A stretch of DNA of 64,000 bases from an uncultured Eggerthella sp. (lineage in GTDB: Bacteria > Actinomycetota > Coriobacteriia > Coriobacteriales > Eggerthellaceae). Shown here in pieces: positions 1 to 8,196 of this stretch (position 1 is the stretch's first letter; each line of letters begins with the position of its first letter). The stretch covers positions 60,535 to 124,534 of the forward strand of contig UQLU01000007.1 in NCBI GenBank assembly GCA_900542065.1, written 5' to 3'. A program made the position numbers and the translations under genes. The notes beneath the pieces were generated by a model. That model was given only the letters and a program-made list of their open reading frames with translations. It had not been told where the DNA came from and ran no database searches.

Positions 1-201
1 GGTCTTTTCACTGTTGTTTTCGTCGTGCACAACAATAATGCGTTTATGTACCCCAATCATATTTGCTGCCATCCCTACGCATTCATGCGCATGTGCTTGA
101 AGCGTTTCTTTGAGGTTTTGACCAGTAGGCATATCCTCTCGAGTGGCTTCAGTACTGGGAATTTGCAAGATAATCGGAGAAGTAACAATAGGGCAAATCA
201 T
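1..201 (-). CDS. def: Peptide deformylase-like protein, 3' end cut by window edge
   Basis: The first 67 codons read from an ATG at 201 preceded by an AGG-rich stretch; the C-terminal half with the HExxH zinc motif lies outside the window. Residues 41-50 read CVGMAANMIG, which is deformylase motif I (GxGxAAxQ) with Met in place of the usual Gln. The family removes the N-formyl group from nascent proteins. The variant motif also occurs, to my knowledge, in a Firmicutes/Coriobacteria deformylase-like subgroup, so activity is probable but not shown. The family call rests on this motif and the flanking N-terminal pattern. Confidence 0.8.
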   Translation of the reverse strand, partial: MICPIVTSPIILQIPSTEATREDMPTGQNLKETLQAHAHECVGMAANMIGVHKRIIVVHDENNSEKT

Positions 202-292
202 GCGGTGCCTACCTAGCTGGATGGTTGGTTAATAAGCGATATGAATATGATAGCTAATTGTTCTTACTAGAGGTGCTTATCTGCAGGGGTGG

Positions 293-452
293 TGCGCATT
301 TTCTGAGAAAGTAATACTTTTTATCAGGGGGTTTAAGGAAGCACCCCAGAATTTTACAGGACTACCAATGGTTGTTACCTAAATTGGTTGCTTAATTACA
401 TGCCTCTCGATTAGGCATTTCTTGAATAGGTTACTTTCTTGAAAAATGCGCA
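293..452. repeat. 160-bp element bounded by a 22-base inverted repeat
   Basis: The sequence at 293-314 (starting TGCGCATTTT) is the reverse complement of 431-452 with about 19 of 22 positions matching. The 116 bases between them have no ORF. It could be a degenerate mobile-element remnant or a large RNA hairpin. Its left flank (CTGCAGGGGTGGTGC) resembles the right end of the inverted-repeat element at 36441-36623. Confidence 0.5.
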
Positions 453-516
453 TCATCTACCTCGAAGTAGTCAAAATCCGCAAAAGAGACGTACGCATTA
501 TGAAGTGGGGGCTAGT

Positions 517-548
517 GGCAAAAAGTCAGGGTTATAGGCCAAAAGTCA
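517..548. repeat. Direct repeat pair GGC(A/C)AAAAGTCA
   Basis: Two 12-base copies, GGCAAAAAGTCA at 517-528 and GGCCAAAAGTCA at 537-548, start 20 bases apart, close to two helical turns. The spacing suggests a protein-binding site upstream of the minus-strand deformylase-like gene, but no regulator is known. Confidence 0.35.
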
Positions 549-594
549 CAAAAAAGAGGTTTATTGACATATAGGGTTATAGGGGGTTAAAGGA

Positions 595-628
595 AAGAGG
601 CACCCACATTTTGAAGTGGGTGCCTCTT
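595..628 (-). terminator. Probable rho-independent terminator of ppk1
   Basis: A 13-bp perfect stem (595-607 with 616-628) and 8-base loop. Read on the minus strand it is followed by TTTCCTTT. It lies about 170 bases downstream of the ppk1 stop codon. Confidence 0.6.
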
Positions 629-671
629 AGTAATATTGCGGCAATTGGTTAAGCGGTTTGCTTGAGTAACG

Positions 672-790
672 CTTAACGGTTAGTTCAGCTAAGCTAACAG
701 TGAGGCTGAACGATAACTTAACCGTTAGCTCGACTAAGCTGTTGGCTGGCTAAATGACAGGCTTAGCCGTTAGCTCGGTTCAGTCAATGA
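672..790. repeat. Three degenerate copies of a 45-base-period repeat
   Basis: CTTAACGGTTAG at 672, CTTAACCGTTAG at 717 and CTTAGCCGTTAG at 762 recur at exactly 45-base intervals with partly conserved flanks (AGCTAAGCT, CTCGACTAAGCT). The array abuts the 3' end of ppk1. A 45-base period equals 15 codons, so it might be a decayed extension of the repetitive ppk1 tail, but it is not in an open frame now. Confidence 0.55.
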
Positions 791-794
791 GCTA

Positions 795-3686
795 TTAGCT
801 CAACTTACCTGTGAACAAGAATTTAATGCGGGTCCACAAGCTTGGCTTCTTAGGAACGAGCTGAATTGCACCTGCCTCGCTTGCTTTCTGCTCAGTTGGG
901 ATGACTTCAACTTCAGGCGCTGCTTGTGCGCTTTCCTGGGGTTGAGCAGTAGCTTGAGCAGGGGCAGATTGTTGGGTCGCAGCGGCTGCTTGCTGAGCCG
1001 CAGCCTGACCTTCAGTTGCACCGAATGCAGGACCTGCTACACCAGGTTCAACCTCTTCAATTCCGCCTGCAACAGAAGCGCCTTCAGCTGAAGTGCTTGC
1101 TGGAGCGGAGGTAGAAGTGGAGGTAGAGGCTGAAGCGGGAGCGTCAGCGGAAGCAGCGACGGATGATGCGGATTCTGTCGCGGTATCGGAACTAGAGCCA
1201 GTTGCGGCATCAGAGCCAGCCTCGGAACCAACCGCGCTTGCATCAGCTACCTGAACTGCATCAAACGTTGCTTCCTGGCCTTCGACTTCAAGAGCAGCGT
1301 TAGCGTCTTCAGCTTGAGGAGCAACGTTACCAACACCAGGAAGTGGCTCGCCCGTTTCGGGGTTTTCCACGATAGGGGTAGCTGCGGAAGTCATCATTTC
1401 GCGATCGCGAATACGTTGAACTCGAGCAGTAGCACTACGCTGAGCTGCCTGTTCTTCGCGAACCTCTAATGAGTGCAGGTAATCCTCGCGAGCTTTCTTA
1501 ATCAGGTATTCCTGCGAATCAAACGATTCAGGAATGCCGTCAGGGCCTTCTGCTGCAAAGAACTCAAGAGGAGTGTACTCAAGATCATTCTTCAACATAC
1601 GCAGTTTTGCAGTGTCGGAAAGCGAAATATCCAGGTACTCGTTAACTTTTTCCTTGAGTTCTTCGTTTTTGATAGGCCAAGCAATTTCAACGCGCTTTTC
1701 CATGTTTCGGGTCATTAAGTCCGCACTGGAAAGGTAAATTTCACGGTTGTCGCGAGGACCGAAGCCATAAATTCGGCTGTGTTCAAGCAAACGACCAACA
1801 ATTGAAACTACCTTTACGTTGTCGGTATAACCTTCAACGCCTGGAACCAGACAAGAAATGCCACGAACGAACAGGGTTGCTTTAACTCCTGCCTGAGAAG
1901 CTTCTGCAATCTTGTCGATTATGTCTTTGTCGGTTACGGAATTGGTCTTAAACATCAATCCGTTTGGCTTGCCTGCACGAGCAAGCTCAATCTGCTCGTC
2001 GATCTTTGCCAAGATCATTGGCTTGATCTGCAGAGGAGCAACAGAAAGCGTTTGATAGCGATCAGATGCGTTTTCGAGCTGCATGTTGCGGAAGAACTCT
2101 GCTGCATCTTTGCCGATGCTCTCATCGGTAGTGATGAACGAGAAGTCCGTATAGAGCTTAGAAGTCTTTTCGTTATAGTTGCCCGTACCCAGCTGAGTGA
2201 TATGCTGAATGCCTTTGTCGGTGTGACGGGTAATAGCGCAAATCTTTGAATGAACCTTAAAGTCGTGGAAACCATAGATTACATTTGCGCCTGCCTGCTC
2301 GAAGCGCTGAGACCATTCAATGTTGTTGGATTCGTCAAAGCGTGCACGCAATTCGAACAGAGCGGTTACTTCTTTGCCGTTTTCGGCAGCTGCCAACAAA
2401 GCTTCGGCCAAATGTGACTGACTGGCTAAGCGGTACAGCGTAATCTTGATAGAAATAACGGAAGGATCTACGGAAGCTTCGCGAAGCATGGTTACAAAAG
2501 GATCCATGCTCTCATAAGGATACATAAGCAAAGCATCCTTTTCGCAAACCTGTTCAATAATAGAGCGCTTCTTATCAAGGCATGCAGGCCAGGTAGGGGT
2601 GAATGGCTCGGGGGTAAGCTTGCTGGCTAACTCGGGTTTAACCATGCCGTCTAAGCCCCATGCATATCCCATATCCAAAGGTACGCTTGTTACGTAGACC
2701 TGATGCATCTTCAAACCAAGACGCTTCAGTAAGAATTTCTTGGTTACAGGAGAAAGCGGCGTGTCGGTTTCCAAGCGAACAGGAGCAAGGCGCGCACGCT
2801 TTTTCAAAATACGCTTCATATGCTCGCGGTAATCGTAATCCATATCCTCGGTGCCATCGTTTGGATCGATGTCGGCATTACGGGTTACGCAGATTACGCT
2901 TGCGCGCTTGGTGGTATACATCGAGAAGACATCGCTCACGATGGTCTTCAGAGCGTTTTCGAGCAAGATGAACTGGGTGCCTTCACCAGGAAGCGGAATA
3001 ACACGCTTTGCCTGACGGGGAAGTGGTACTAAACCAAACGTTGCATCTTCAGCGCCCAGGTTCTTTTCCTTCTTCTTGTCTGAGCCCTTGTCTGAGCCCT
3101 TGGTTTTTGTAGGAGCGTTTTCTTCATCAAGACGAAGAAGAACATAAAGTGCGCCGTTTTCTAGGTGAGGGAAGGGGTGGCGGGAGTTGATAATCTGGGG
3201 TGACAAATAAGGAACAACTTGAGCTTTGAGATATTCACTAAGATAAGCTGCTTGTTCTTTATTTAACTCATCTTCTTTAAGCTGGCGAATACCGCGTTCG
3301 GCAAGTTTTTCCTGAATCTGGTTATAAATGCGCTCTTGCTCTGGATACAGCTCGTGGCAACGATCGTAAATTGCGCGAAGCTGCTCGTCGGGAGTCATCT
3401 GAGTTTTATTGTCACGCAGTTCTTTATTTACTAAAGAAAGATCAGTCAAGCTGCCCACGCGAACCATGAAAAATTCCTGCAAATTGCTGGAGAAAATGGA
3501 TACGCGCGTAAGGCGCTCGAGCAGTGGTACGTTATGGTCTTCGCCTTGATCGAGAACGCGCTTGTTGAAGTCAAGCCAGGAAAGTTCACGATTCTGCATG
3601 TAAGGAAGAACATAGGGTCGCCCTGATTTAGTTTCATTTCCTTCGGGCGTGTTGGTTCGGCCAGTCTTTGACTTTGTTTCCATCAT
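795..3686 (-). CDS. ppk1: Polyphosphate kinase 1 with long low-complexity C-terminal tail
   Basis: Reversibly makes polyphosphate from ATP. The N-terminal domain begins NRELSWLDFNKRVL (about residue 32). The two catalytic histidines of the family are at about 479 (VHSKICAI) and 636 (LEHSRIYGF), with YLSSADLMTRN at about 651. PPK1 usually ends near 690-720 residues; here a tail of roughly 200 Ala/Ser/Glu/Thr-rich residues (about 760-940) follows, ending in a basic-aromatic segment LWTRIKFLFTGKL that could touch a membrane or partner. A Lys-rich insertion sits at about 195-208. The start is ATG with AGGGAG upstream; a second Met follows. It lies downstream of ppx on the same strand, opposite pap, forming a polyphosphate locus. 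Confidence 0.96.
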   Translation of the reverse strand: MMETKSKTGRTNTPEGNETKSGRPYVLPYMQNRELSWLDFNKRVLDQGEDHNVPLLERLTRVSIFSSNLQEFFMVRVGSLTDLSLVNKELRDNKTQMTPDEQLRAIYDRCHELYPEQERIYNQIQEKLAERGIRQLKEDELNKEQAAYLSEYLKAQVVPYLSPQIINSRHPFPHLENGALYVLLRLDEENAPTKTKGSDKGSDKKKEKNLGAEDATFGLVPLPRQAKRVIPLPGEGTQFILLENALKTIVSDVFSMYTTKRASVICVTRNADIDPNDGTEDMDYDYREHMKRILKKRARLAPVRLETDTPLSPVTKKFLLKRLGLKMHQVYVTSVPLDMGYAWGLDGMVKPELASKLTPEPFTPTWPACLDKKRSIIEQVCEKDALLMYPYESMDPFVTMLREASVDPSVISIKITLYRLASQSHLAEALLAAAENGKEVTALFELRARFDESNNIEWSQRFEQAGANVIYGFHDFKVHSKICAITRHTDKGIQHITQLGTGNYNEKTSKLYTDFSFITTDESIGKDAAEFFRNMQLENASDRYQTLSVAPLQIKPMILAKIDEQIELARAGKPNGLMFKTNSVTDKDIIDKIAEASQAGVKATLFVRGISCLVPGVEGYTDNVKVVSIVGRLLEHSRIYGFGPRDNREIYLSSADLMTRNMEKRVEIAWPIKNEELKEKVNEYLDISLSDTAKLRMLKNDLEYTPLEFFAAEGPDGIPESFDSQEYLIKKAREDYLHSLEVREEQAAQRSATARVQRIRDREMMTSAATPIVENPETGEPLPGVGNVAPQAEDANAALEVEGQEATFDAVQVADASAVGSEAGSDAATGSSSDTATESASSVAASADAPASASTSTSTSAPASTSAEGASVAGGIEEVEPGVAGPAFGATEGQAAAQQAAAATQQSAPAQATAQPQESAQAAPEVEVIPTEQKASEAGAIQLVPKKPSLWTRIKFLFTGKLS

Positions 3687-3780
3687 AAGGTCAAATCTCC
3701 CTTTATCGTTTCCCCAATAAATTACCTAGAAACATCAGTGCGCACATAAAGCGCATGCACCCTATACACATCCGAGTGAC

Positions 3781-3906
3781 GCGGCCAATCGGGCAGCCGA
3801 ATGGAAAAGCCAAACGGCGTAACCAATGGACAACCAATCGGGTAGTCCGTCGAGCAACTAAATCGGGTAGCCGAATCGAGCAACCAATCGAGCGACCAAT
3901 CGAATG
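3781..3906. repeat. Tandem array of about eight imperfect 12-13 base units
   Basis: Read on the minus strand the units are variants of CGATTGGTTGCT (for example CGATTGGTCGCT, CGATTGGTTGCT, CGATTTAGTTGCT, CGATTGGTTGT, CCATTGGTTACG). They are the 5' region of ppk1, starting about 95 bases upstream of its start codon. Such spacing could be a multi-site operator, as in Pho-type direct repeats, or a slippage-prone minisatellite. Confidence 0.6.
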
Positions 3907-3946
3907 TGCTGTGTGGTGCAAAACACCGAACAGTAAAGGTATTAAC

Positions 3947-3967
3947 TTAGTAGAATTTATCTACTAA
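3947..3967. promoter_or_regulatory. Palindrome TTAGTAGA-N5-TCTACTAA upstream of ppk1
   Basis: Perfect 8-base arms separated by five A/T bases, between ppx and the tandem repeat array. It fits a dimeric repressor site near a ppk1 promoter. No matching regulator could be assigned. Confidence 0.4.
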
Positions 3968-4077
3968 TTCTATTGTAACGGTTTTATCTCATGAACTGGG
4001 AATTACTCTGCGACTATTAAATGTTTTACTGCGTGTAACATTTTCTGAACGCTTTTGCTCTTTTTCAGTTCGGCATT

Positions 4078-5019
4078 CTACTCGGCATTTCCAATCGGCT
4101 TTACCAGCACACGTTCTGCTAGGTATCCCTCACGAACACCAAACTTCAAAATGTCCAGACGATCTGCCTTACAAAGTGAAAATATTTCGCGAATGATGAC
4201 ACATCCAGGAATGAAGGTGTGAATACGATCGGGTACGGTATGAAGTGCCTGACGAGCGAAGGCGTCAGGATCTTTGGCGTACAGCGACAAAATAGCATCA
4301 AGGTGTTCAGGAAGAAGGTATTCGTAGCGCTCTCCGTTATTGCATAAGTCACCATATACCTTTGCCGCAGAACGAATAGAACCACCAATGCCGAAGAGCT
4401 GGGATGCGGCATAAACATTGGCACCTTCTTTGGATGCAAGGGTGTTGAAGTGCTTGGCGATAGATTCAATTTCCTTTGAAGTTGGCAGTAGTCCCTGGAC
4501 ATAGTTTGCAAAGGATGAAAGCGATCCTTGGGGGATACTAACTTTATCAAGGTCAAGTCCATTTTGGATATGGGTAAGTTCGGTTGAACCACCACCGATA
4601 TCCACCATAGTTCCGTTATCGAGCGAGCGATCAAGACATGCCCCCAGAAAACCTAGGTGAGCTTCTTCTTCGTTTGAAAGAATAGTTATGCGCTTGTCGA
4701 TACCTGCTTCAATAGCAGCGGTTGCTTCGCGTGAATTGGTGCAGTTGCGCAGTACTGCGGTTGCGAAAATATCAATTCGTTCACAAGAGAAATGGGCAGC
4801 ACGGCGAAGGTGGGCGTTGATGGTTTTGATTGCTTTTTTAATGCCAGCTTCAGTCATTGCGCCATCTTTAATATGAGCAGCAAGACCTGCCATAACTTTA
4901 TAATTAAGAAGTGTTTGAACATCTTTTTTTGCTAAAGGCTTGCGAGGGGTGTGTTCCACTTCATAGATACAAAGACGGATAGTGTTAGATCCAAAATCGA
5001 TAATGCCGTAGCGCGCCAT
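4078..5019 (-). CDS. ppx: Exopolyphosphatase / guanosine pentaphosphatase family (Ppx/GppA)
   Basis: Hydrolyses terminal phosphate from polyphosphate or pppGpp. It shows the ASKHA phosphate motifs: GIIDFGSNTIRL at residues 5-16, the catalytic-Glu region NEEEAHLGFLGA at 116-127, VDIGGGSTEL at 139-148 and GIGGSIRSAA at about 211. At 313 residues it is the short two-domain form lacking the C-terminal HD-like region of E. coli Ppx. It is upstream of and co-directional with ppk1, so synthesis and breakdown of polyphosphate are encoded together. Ppx versus GppA activity cannot be decided from sequence. Confidence 0.93.
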   Translation of the reverse strand: MARYGIIDFGSNTIRLCIYEVEHTPRKPLAKKDVQTLLNYKVMAGLAAHIKDGAMTEAGIKKAIKTINAHLRRAAHFSCERIDIFATAVLRNCTNSREATAAIEAGIDKRITILSNEEEAHLGFLGACLDRSLDNGTMVDIGGGSTELTHIQNGLDLDKVSIPQGSLSSFANYVQGLLPTSKEIESIAKHFNTLASKEGANVYAASQLFGIGGSIRSAAKVYGDLCNNGERYEYLLPEHLDAILSLYAKDPDAFARQALHTVPDRIHTFIPGCVIIREIFSLCKADRLDILKFGVREGYLAERVLVKPIGNAE

Positions 5020-5227
5020 AGTTGTCTTTCTCTTCGTGACGGACAGATGCTACTGTAACAAATTTTGCTCAAAGCAATTGTTAATTAGATTTAACTATAT
5101 TCGTTTATGCAAAAGTGGGGTAGCATCTGATATGACACATTTCTTTAACAAGATTCATCATTTCGGCAGATAAAAGCCTTTGAACGGTTTAGGTCGTGAG
5201 GAAATTCTGGGGGAGAGGAGATGCCTC

Positions 5228-6931
5228 ATGCTAGATAGTGTAAGAATGGGAACTCAAAAAGTTAGCAAAGCAGAATACAAGGTTCGTTTTAAAGAACTCG
5301 TAAACCGTTTGGTTGTACTTCAGCAAGAAGCTAAAAAGAAAGAACTCGGTACCGTTGTCCTGTTCGAGGGATGGAAGGGCGCCGGTAAAGGTAGCCGTAT
5401 TTCTGATTTGCTGTACCACTTGGACGCTCGTGATACTTCCGTATATGTAACAGAGGACTTTGACGATAAAGAAGCCGCTCTTGTTTTGGACGATGATTTT
5501 GGAGCAACAGGTTACTATCCGTTCCTGCAGCAATTCTGGAAGGCGCTTGGCCAGCGAGGCAGCATGACGTTCTACGATCGTGGTTGGTATTCGGTTGCTG
5601 CCCAGCATATTATCAACACGCTTCCCAAGAAGGGTAAGGGCAAGCTGTCCAAGAAAGAGCGTGGCGCTATTAAGGCACATGTATCGCGCATGGTTAAATC
5701 CATTGAGGATTTCGAAACGCAGCTGCGCAACGACGGCTATCTGGTTATTAAATTCTTCCTTCAGATTTCTGAAAAAACTCAGCGTGAGCGCCTGATTAGC
5801 TTGTATAGCGATCCTGCTACTTCATGGCGTGTTTCGCGCAAGGATTTAGAGCATCTTGAAGATTATGATCGTACCTATCAGGTATACGACGAGATGCTTG
5901 ATCACTCCAACTTCAAAATTGCACCCTGGATTTTGCTTGATGCAGAAGATCATCGTCGTGTGAATTTAAGCGTTGTGCAAACTATCGTAAACGCTCTTGA
6001 AAAGGAGCTTTCAAGACCAGCTGATGCTTCTACTCAAGAAGCAGAGAAGAAGGCGCAGGAAAATTCCGCAAAGGGAACCCAGGAAGTTGAAGGCGATGAA
6101 CGTACTCGTTCCGTTGAAGAGAATGAGCGTTTGCGTGCGTTGGCAGAAGAGGAGGCTCGTGCGGCAAGCGTGCATGCGCCTACGATGACACGCTTTGCTC
6201 CAAGCGAGCATATTCCAACACTTGATGAAGTGGATCATACTCTTGTGCTTTCGCATGCTGAATATAAGGCGCAATTAAAGGCAGAGCAAGAGCGCTTGCG
6301 TCGCATCGAACTTGAAATGTATATCAGGCGTATTCCTATGATGATCATGTACGAAGGTTGGGATGCAGCAGGCAAAGGTGGCAGCATTAAGCGTGTTGCC
6401 CAGGCCCTAGATGCTCGTTCTTATACCATCTATCCAAGTCCTGCTCCCACCAAGCCTGAATTGTTACATCCTCATCTTTGGCGCTATTGGACTCGTTTGC
6501 CAAAGGCGGGCCATGTGGGAATCTATGACCGTAGTTGGTATGGTCGTGTGCTGGTAGAACGCGTAGAAGGTTTTGCAAGTCCTGCTCAATGGTCTCGTGC
6601 TTATGAAGAGATTAACGAATTTGAACGCGACATGGTGGAATGGGGCGCTATCTTACTGAAGTTCTGGGTCGATGTTTCTCCTGAAACTCAGCTGGAGCGC
6701 TTTGAAGCACGTGAAGCAAATCCTGAAAAGCGTTGGAAGATTACTGCAGAAGATTGGCGCAATCGCGATAAGTATCCGCAGTATCGTGCCGCGGTAGAAG
6801 ACATGTTCCGTTTGACGTCTACGCGCAATGCTCCATGGATAATTTTGGAGAGCGACGATAAATACTATGCACGTGTAAAGGCGCTGCGTATTATTAATGA
6901 AGCTCTTGAGGAGCGACTAGGTATTTACTAG
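5228..6931 (+). CDS. pap: Polyphosphate:AMP phosphotransferase (two fused PPK2 domains)
   Basis: Transfers phosphate from polyphosphate to AMP giving ADP. Two PPK2 kinase domains are present: the first with GWKGAGKG (about residues 48-55) and FYDRGWY (about 115), the second with GWDAAGKGGSIKR (about 376) and IYDRSWYGRVLVERVEGF. An acidic linker rich in Glu/Ala/Arg joins them (about 270-335). In studied double-domain enzymes the C-terminal domain is catalytic. The ORF extends to a TTG at 5180, but ATG 5228 has GGAGAGGAG seven bases upstream and is preferred (567 residues). It is divergent from ppx and ppk1 and shares about 210 bases of promoter DNA with them. Confidence 0.93.
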   Translation: MLDSVRMGTQKVSKAEYKVRFKELVNRLVVLQQEAKKKELGTVVLFEGWKGAGKGSRISDLLYHLDARDTSVYVTEDFDDKEAALVLDDDFGATGYYPFLQQFWKALGQRGSMTFYDRGWYSVAAQHIINTLPKKGKGKLSKKERGAIKAHVSRMVKSIEDFETQLRNDGYLVIKFFLQISEKTQRERLISLYSDPATSWRVSRKDLEHLEDYDRTYQVYDEMLDHSNFKIAPWILLDAEDHRRVNLSVVQTIVNALEKELSRPADASTQEAEKKAQENSAKGTQEVEGDERTRSVEENERLRALAEEEARAASVHAPTMTRFAPSEHIPTLDEVDHTLVLSHAEYKAQLKAEQERLRRIELEMYIRRIPMMIMYEGWDAAGKGGSIKRVAQALDARSYTIYPSPAPTKPELLHPHLWRYWTRLPKAGHVGIYDRSWYGRVLVERVEGFASPAQWSRAYEEINEFERDMVEWGAILLKFWVDVSPETQLERFEAREANPEKRWKITAEDWRNRDKYPQYRAAVEDMFRLTSTRNAPWIILESDDKYYARVKALRIINEALEERLGIY

Positions 6932-6968
6932 CTTGCTTTACTGGTAAAAGATCATTTGAAGGTGATGT

Positions 6969-7928
6969 ATGGCTCGGCATAACAGCAGAGGAAGGCACGC
7001 TGCCCAACATATTTCTGAACCACAGAATGCGCAAAGGTATTCTCGGAGTAATTATGGTTCGCAAGGTTATAGGTCACAGAGCCGCAAGAATCCCTGGCGT
7101 GTTGTGTTTGTCGTGTCTTTGGTGGTGTTTATTGCAGCACTCATTGGACTTGGTGCGATAGCATTCCAGTACATCTCACAACAGCGCGCTTACGGTGATC
7201 TGGAACAATATGCAACGGTTTCTGATTCGGAGAATTTAGCGCTTTCCGATTTAACGGTAGATTGGGATGCGCTAACCGCTATCAATCCTGATATCGTGGC
7301 GTGGATTTATGTGCCAGGCAGCCCTATAAATTATCCCGTGGTTCAAGGGGACGACAACGAAGAGTACTTGCATAAAGCCTTCGATGGATCTACGGGCTGG
7401 CTTGCTTCTGCGGGTACGATCTTTTTGGATAGCGCTAATGCTTCAGATTTTTCTGACCAAAACAGTGCCTTGTACGGCCATCATATGAATGATGGTTCCA
7501 TGTTTGCATCGCTTTCTAACTGGCAAAGCAACGATGAATTTAATGCGCATCGAGACATTTATCTTTTAACGCCTCAAGGAAACTATCGACTTAAGACTTT
7601 TGCCATGGTGAAAACCACGGGCGATGATGCTTTGGTTCAAACTTCTTTTGGTTCTGAAGAAAGTTACCAGTCCTATATTCAAGATAAATTGGATCGCAGC
7701 GTGGTAACTCAGCAAGGCGAGGTTTTATCGCCTGCTGATATTAAGCAGTCGATGCTTTTTTCTACGTGTGAGTATTCTCAAAATGATGGTAGAGCGGTTC
7801 TCTTTGCTGCGGTAGTGGAAACAACGGTGCCAGATGATCCTTATGTGATGGGCACTGCCGAGGGCACGACGGGTATTTCTTCAAACGAAACAGGAGAAAT
7901 GGGTACGCAGTACAGCGATTCGGAATGA
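6969..7928 (+). CDS. srtB: Class B sortase
   Basis: Membrane-anchored transpeptidase that joins sorting-signal proteins to the cell wall or to each other. A basic cytoplasmic N-terminus (1-42) precedes one membrane segment (about 44-68). The catalytic His is in LYGHHMNDGSMF (171/172), the Cys in LFSTCEYS (267) and the Arg in GRAVLF (275); the HMxDGSMF context is that of class B. It starts 37 bases after pap, with GAAGGTG before the ATG, and may share its transcript. No LPxTG-like or NPxTN-like substrate was seen in the window, so its target lies elsewhere. Confidence 0.92.
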   Translation: MARHNSRGRHAAQHISEPQNAQRYSRSNYGSQGYRSQSRKNPWRVVFVVSLVVFIAALIGLGAIAFQYISQQRAYGDLEQYATVSDSENLALSDLTVDWDALTAINPDIVAWIYVPGSPINYPVVQGDDNEEYLHKAFDGSTGWLASAGTIFLDSANASDFSDQNSALYGHHMNDGSMFASLSNWQSNDEFNAHRDIYLLTPQGNYRLKTFAMVKTTGDDALVQTSFGSEESYQSYIQDKLDRSVVTQQGEVLSPADIKQSMLFSTCEYSQNDGRAVLFAAVVETTVPDDPYVMGTAEGTTGISSNETGEMGTQYSDSE

Positions 7929-8196
7929 GAAAACGCGGATGCGGACTAGGGAAGCTGCGCTAGGTGGTGGCGGTATTTTCACCAGTTGCAGATACGGTAT
8001 TCGTGCTAGGCGACAGAGGGAGTCACGTTAAGTGGCAGTGGCAGCATTAATGCGTACTTCGGTGTTTCTGGTAGTCTATTCTGTACTAATTCCTGATACC
8101 ATTAAATACAAGCGTTTTTTGTCGGAAGGTAGCGCTATTCTTGATTAGTACGATAGCGTTCAAGGCTAGCAGCTATTTAGATAATAAGGAGATACT

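Larger units (their letters stand above)
202..794. other. Intergenic region between def-like gene and ppk1
   Basis: No convincing gene on either strand in 593 bases. It holds a 22-base inverted repeat pair (293-314/431-452), two direct repeats (517-548), a terminator hairpin for ppk1 (595-628) and three copies of a 45-base-period repeat (672-785), each listed separately. The minus-strand promoter of the deformylase-like gene must lie here but no clear -35/-10 pair was identified. Confidence 0.6.
3687..4077. other. Intergenic region between ppx and ppk1
   Basis: 391 bases without a supported gene. It contains a run of imperfect 12-13 base tandem units (3781-3906) and an 8-bp-arm palindrome (3947-3967). 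The ppk1 promoter should lie here on the minus strand. ORFs across the repeats on both strands are low-complexity and were not accepted as genes. Confidence 0.6.

Noticed and set aside
3781..3906. Repeat array considered as a CRISPR
   Set aside because: Units are 12-13 bases, contiguous and degenerate, with no spacers and no cas genes.
3703..3967. Short frames on both strands across the tandem repeats
   Set aside because: They only translate the 12-13 base repeats and have no ribosome-binding site.
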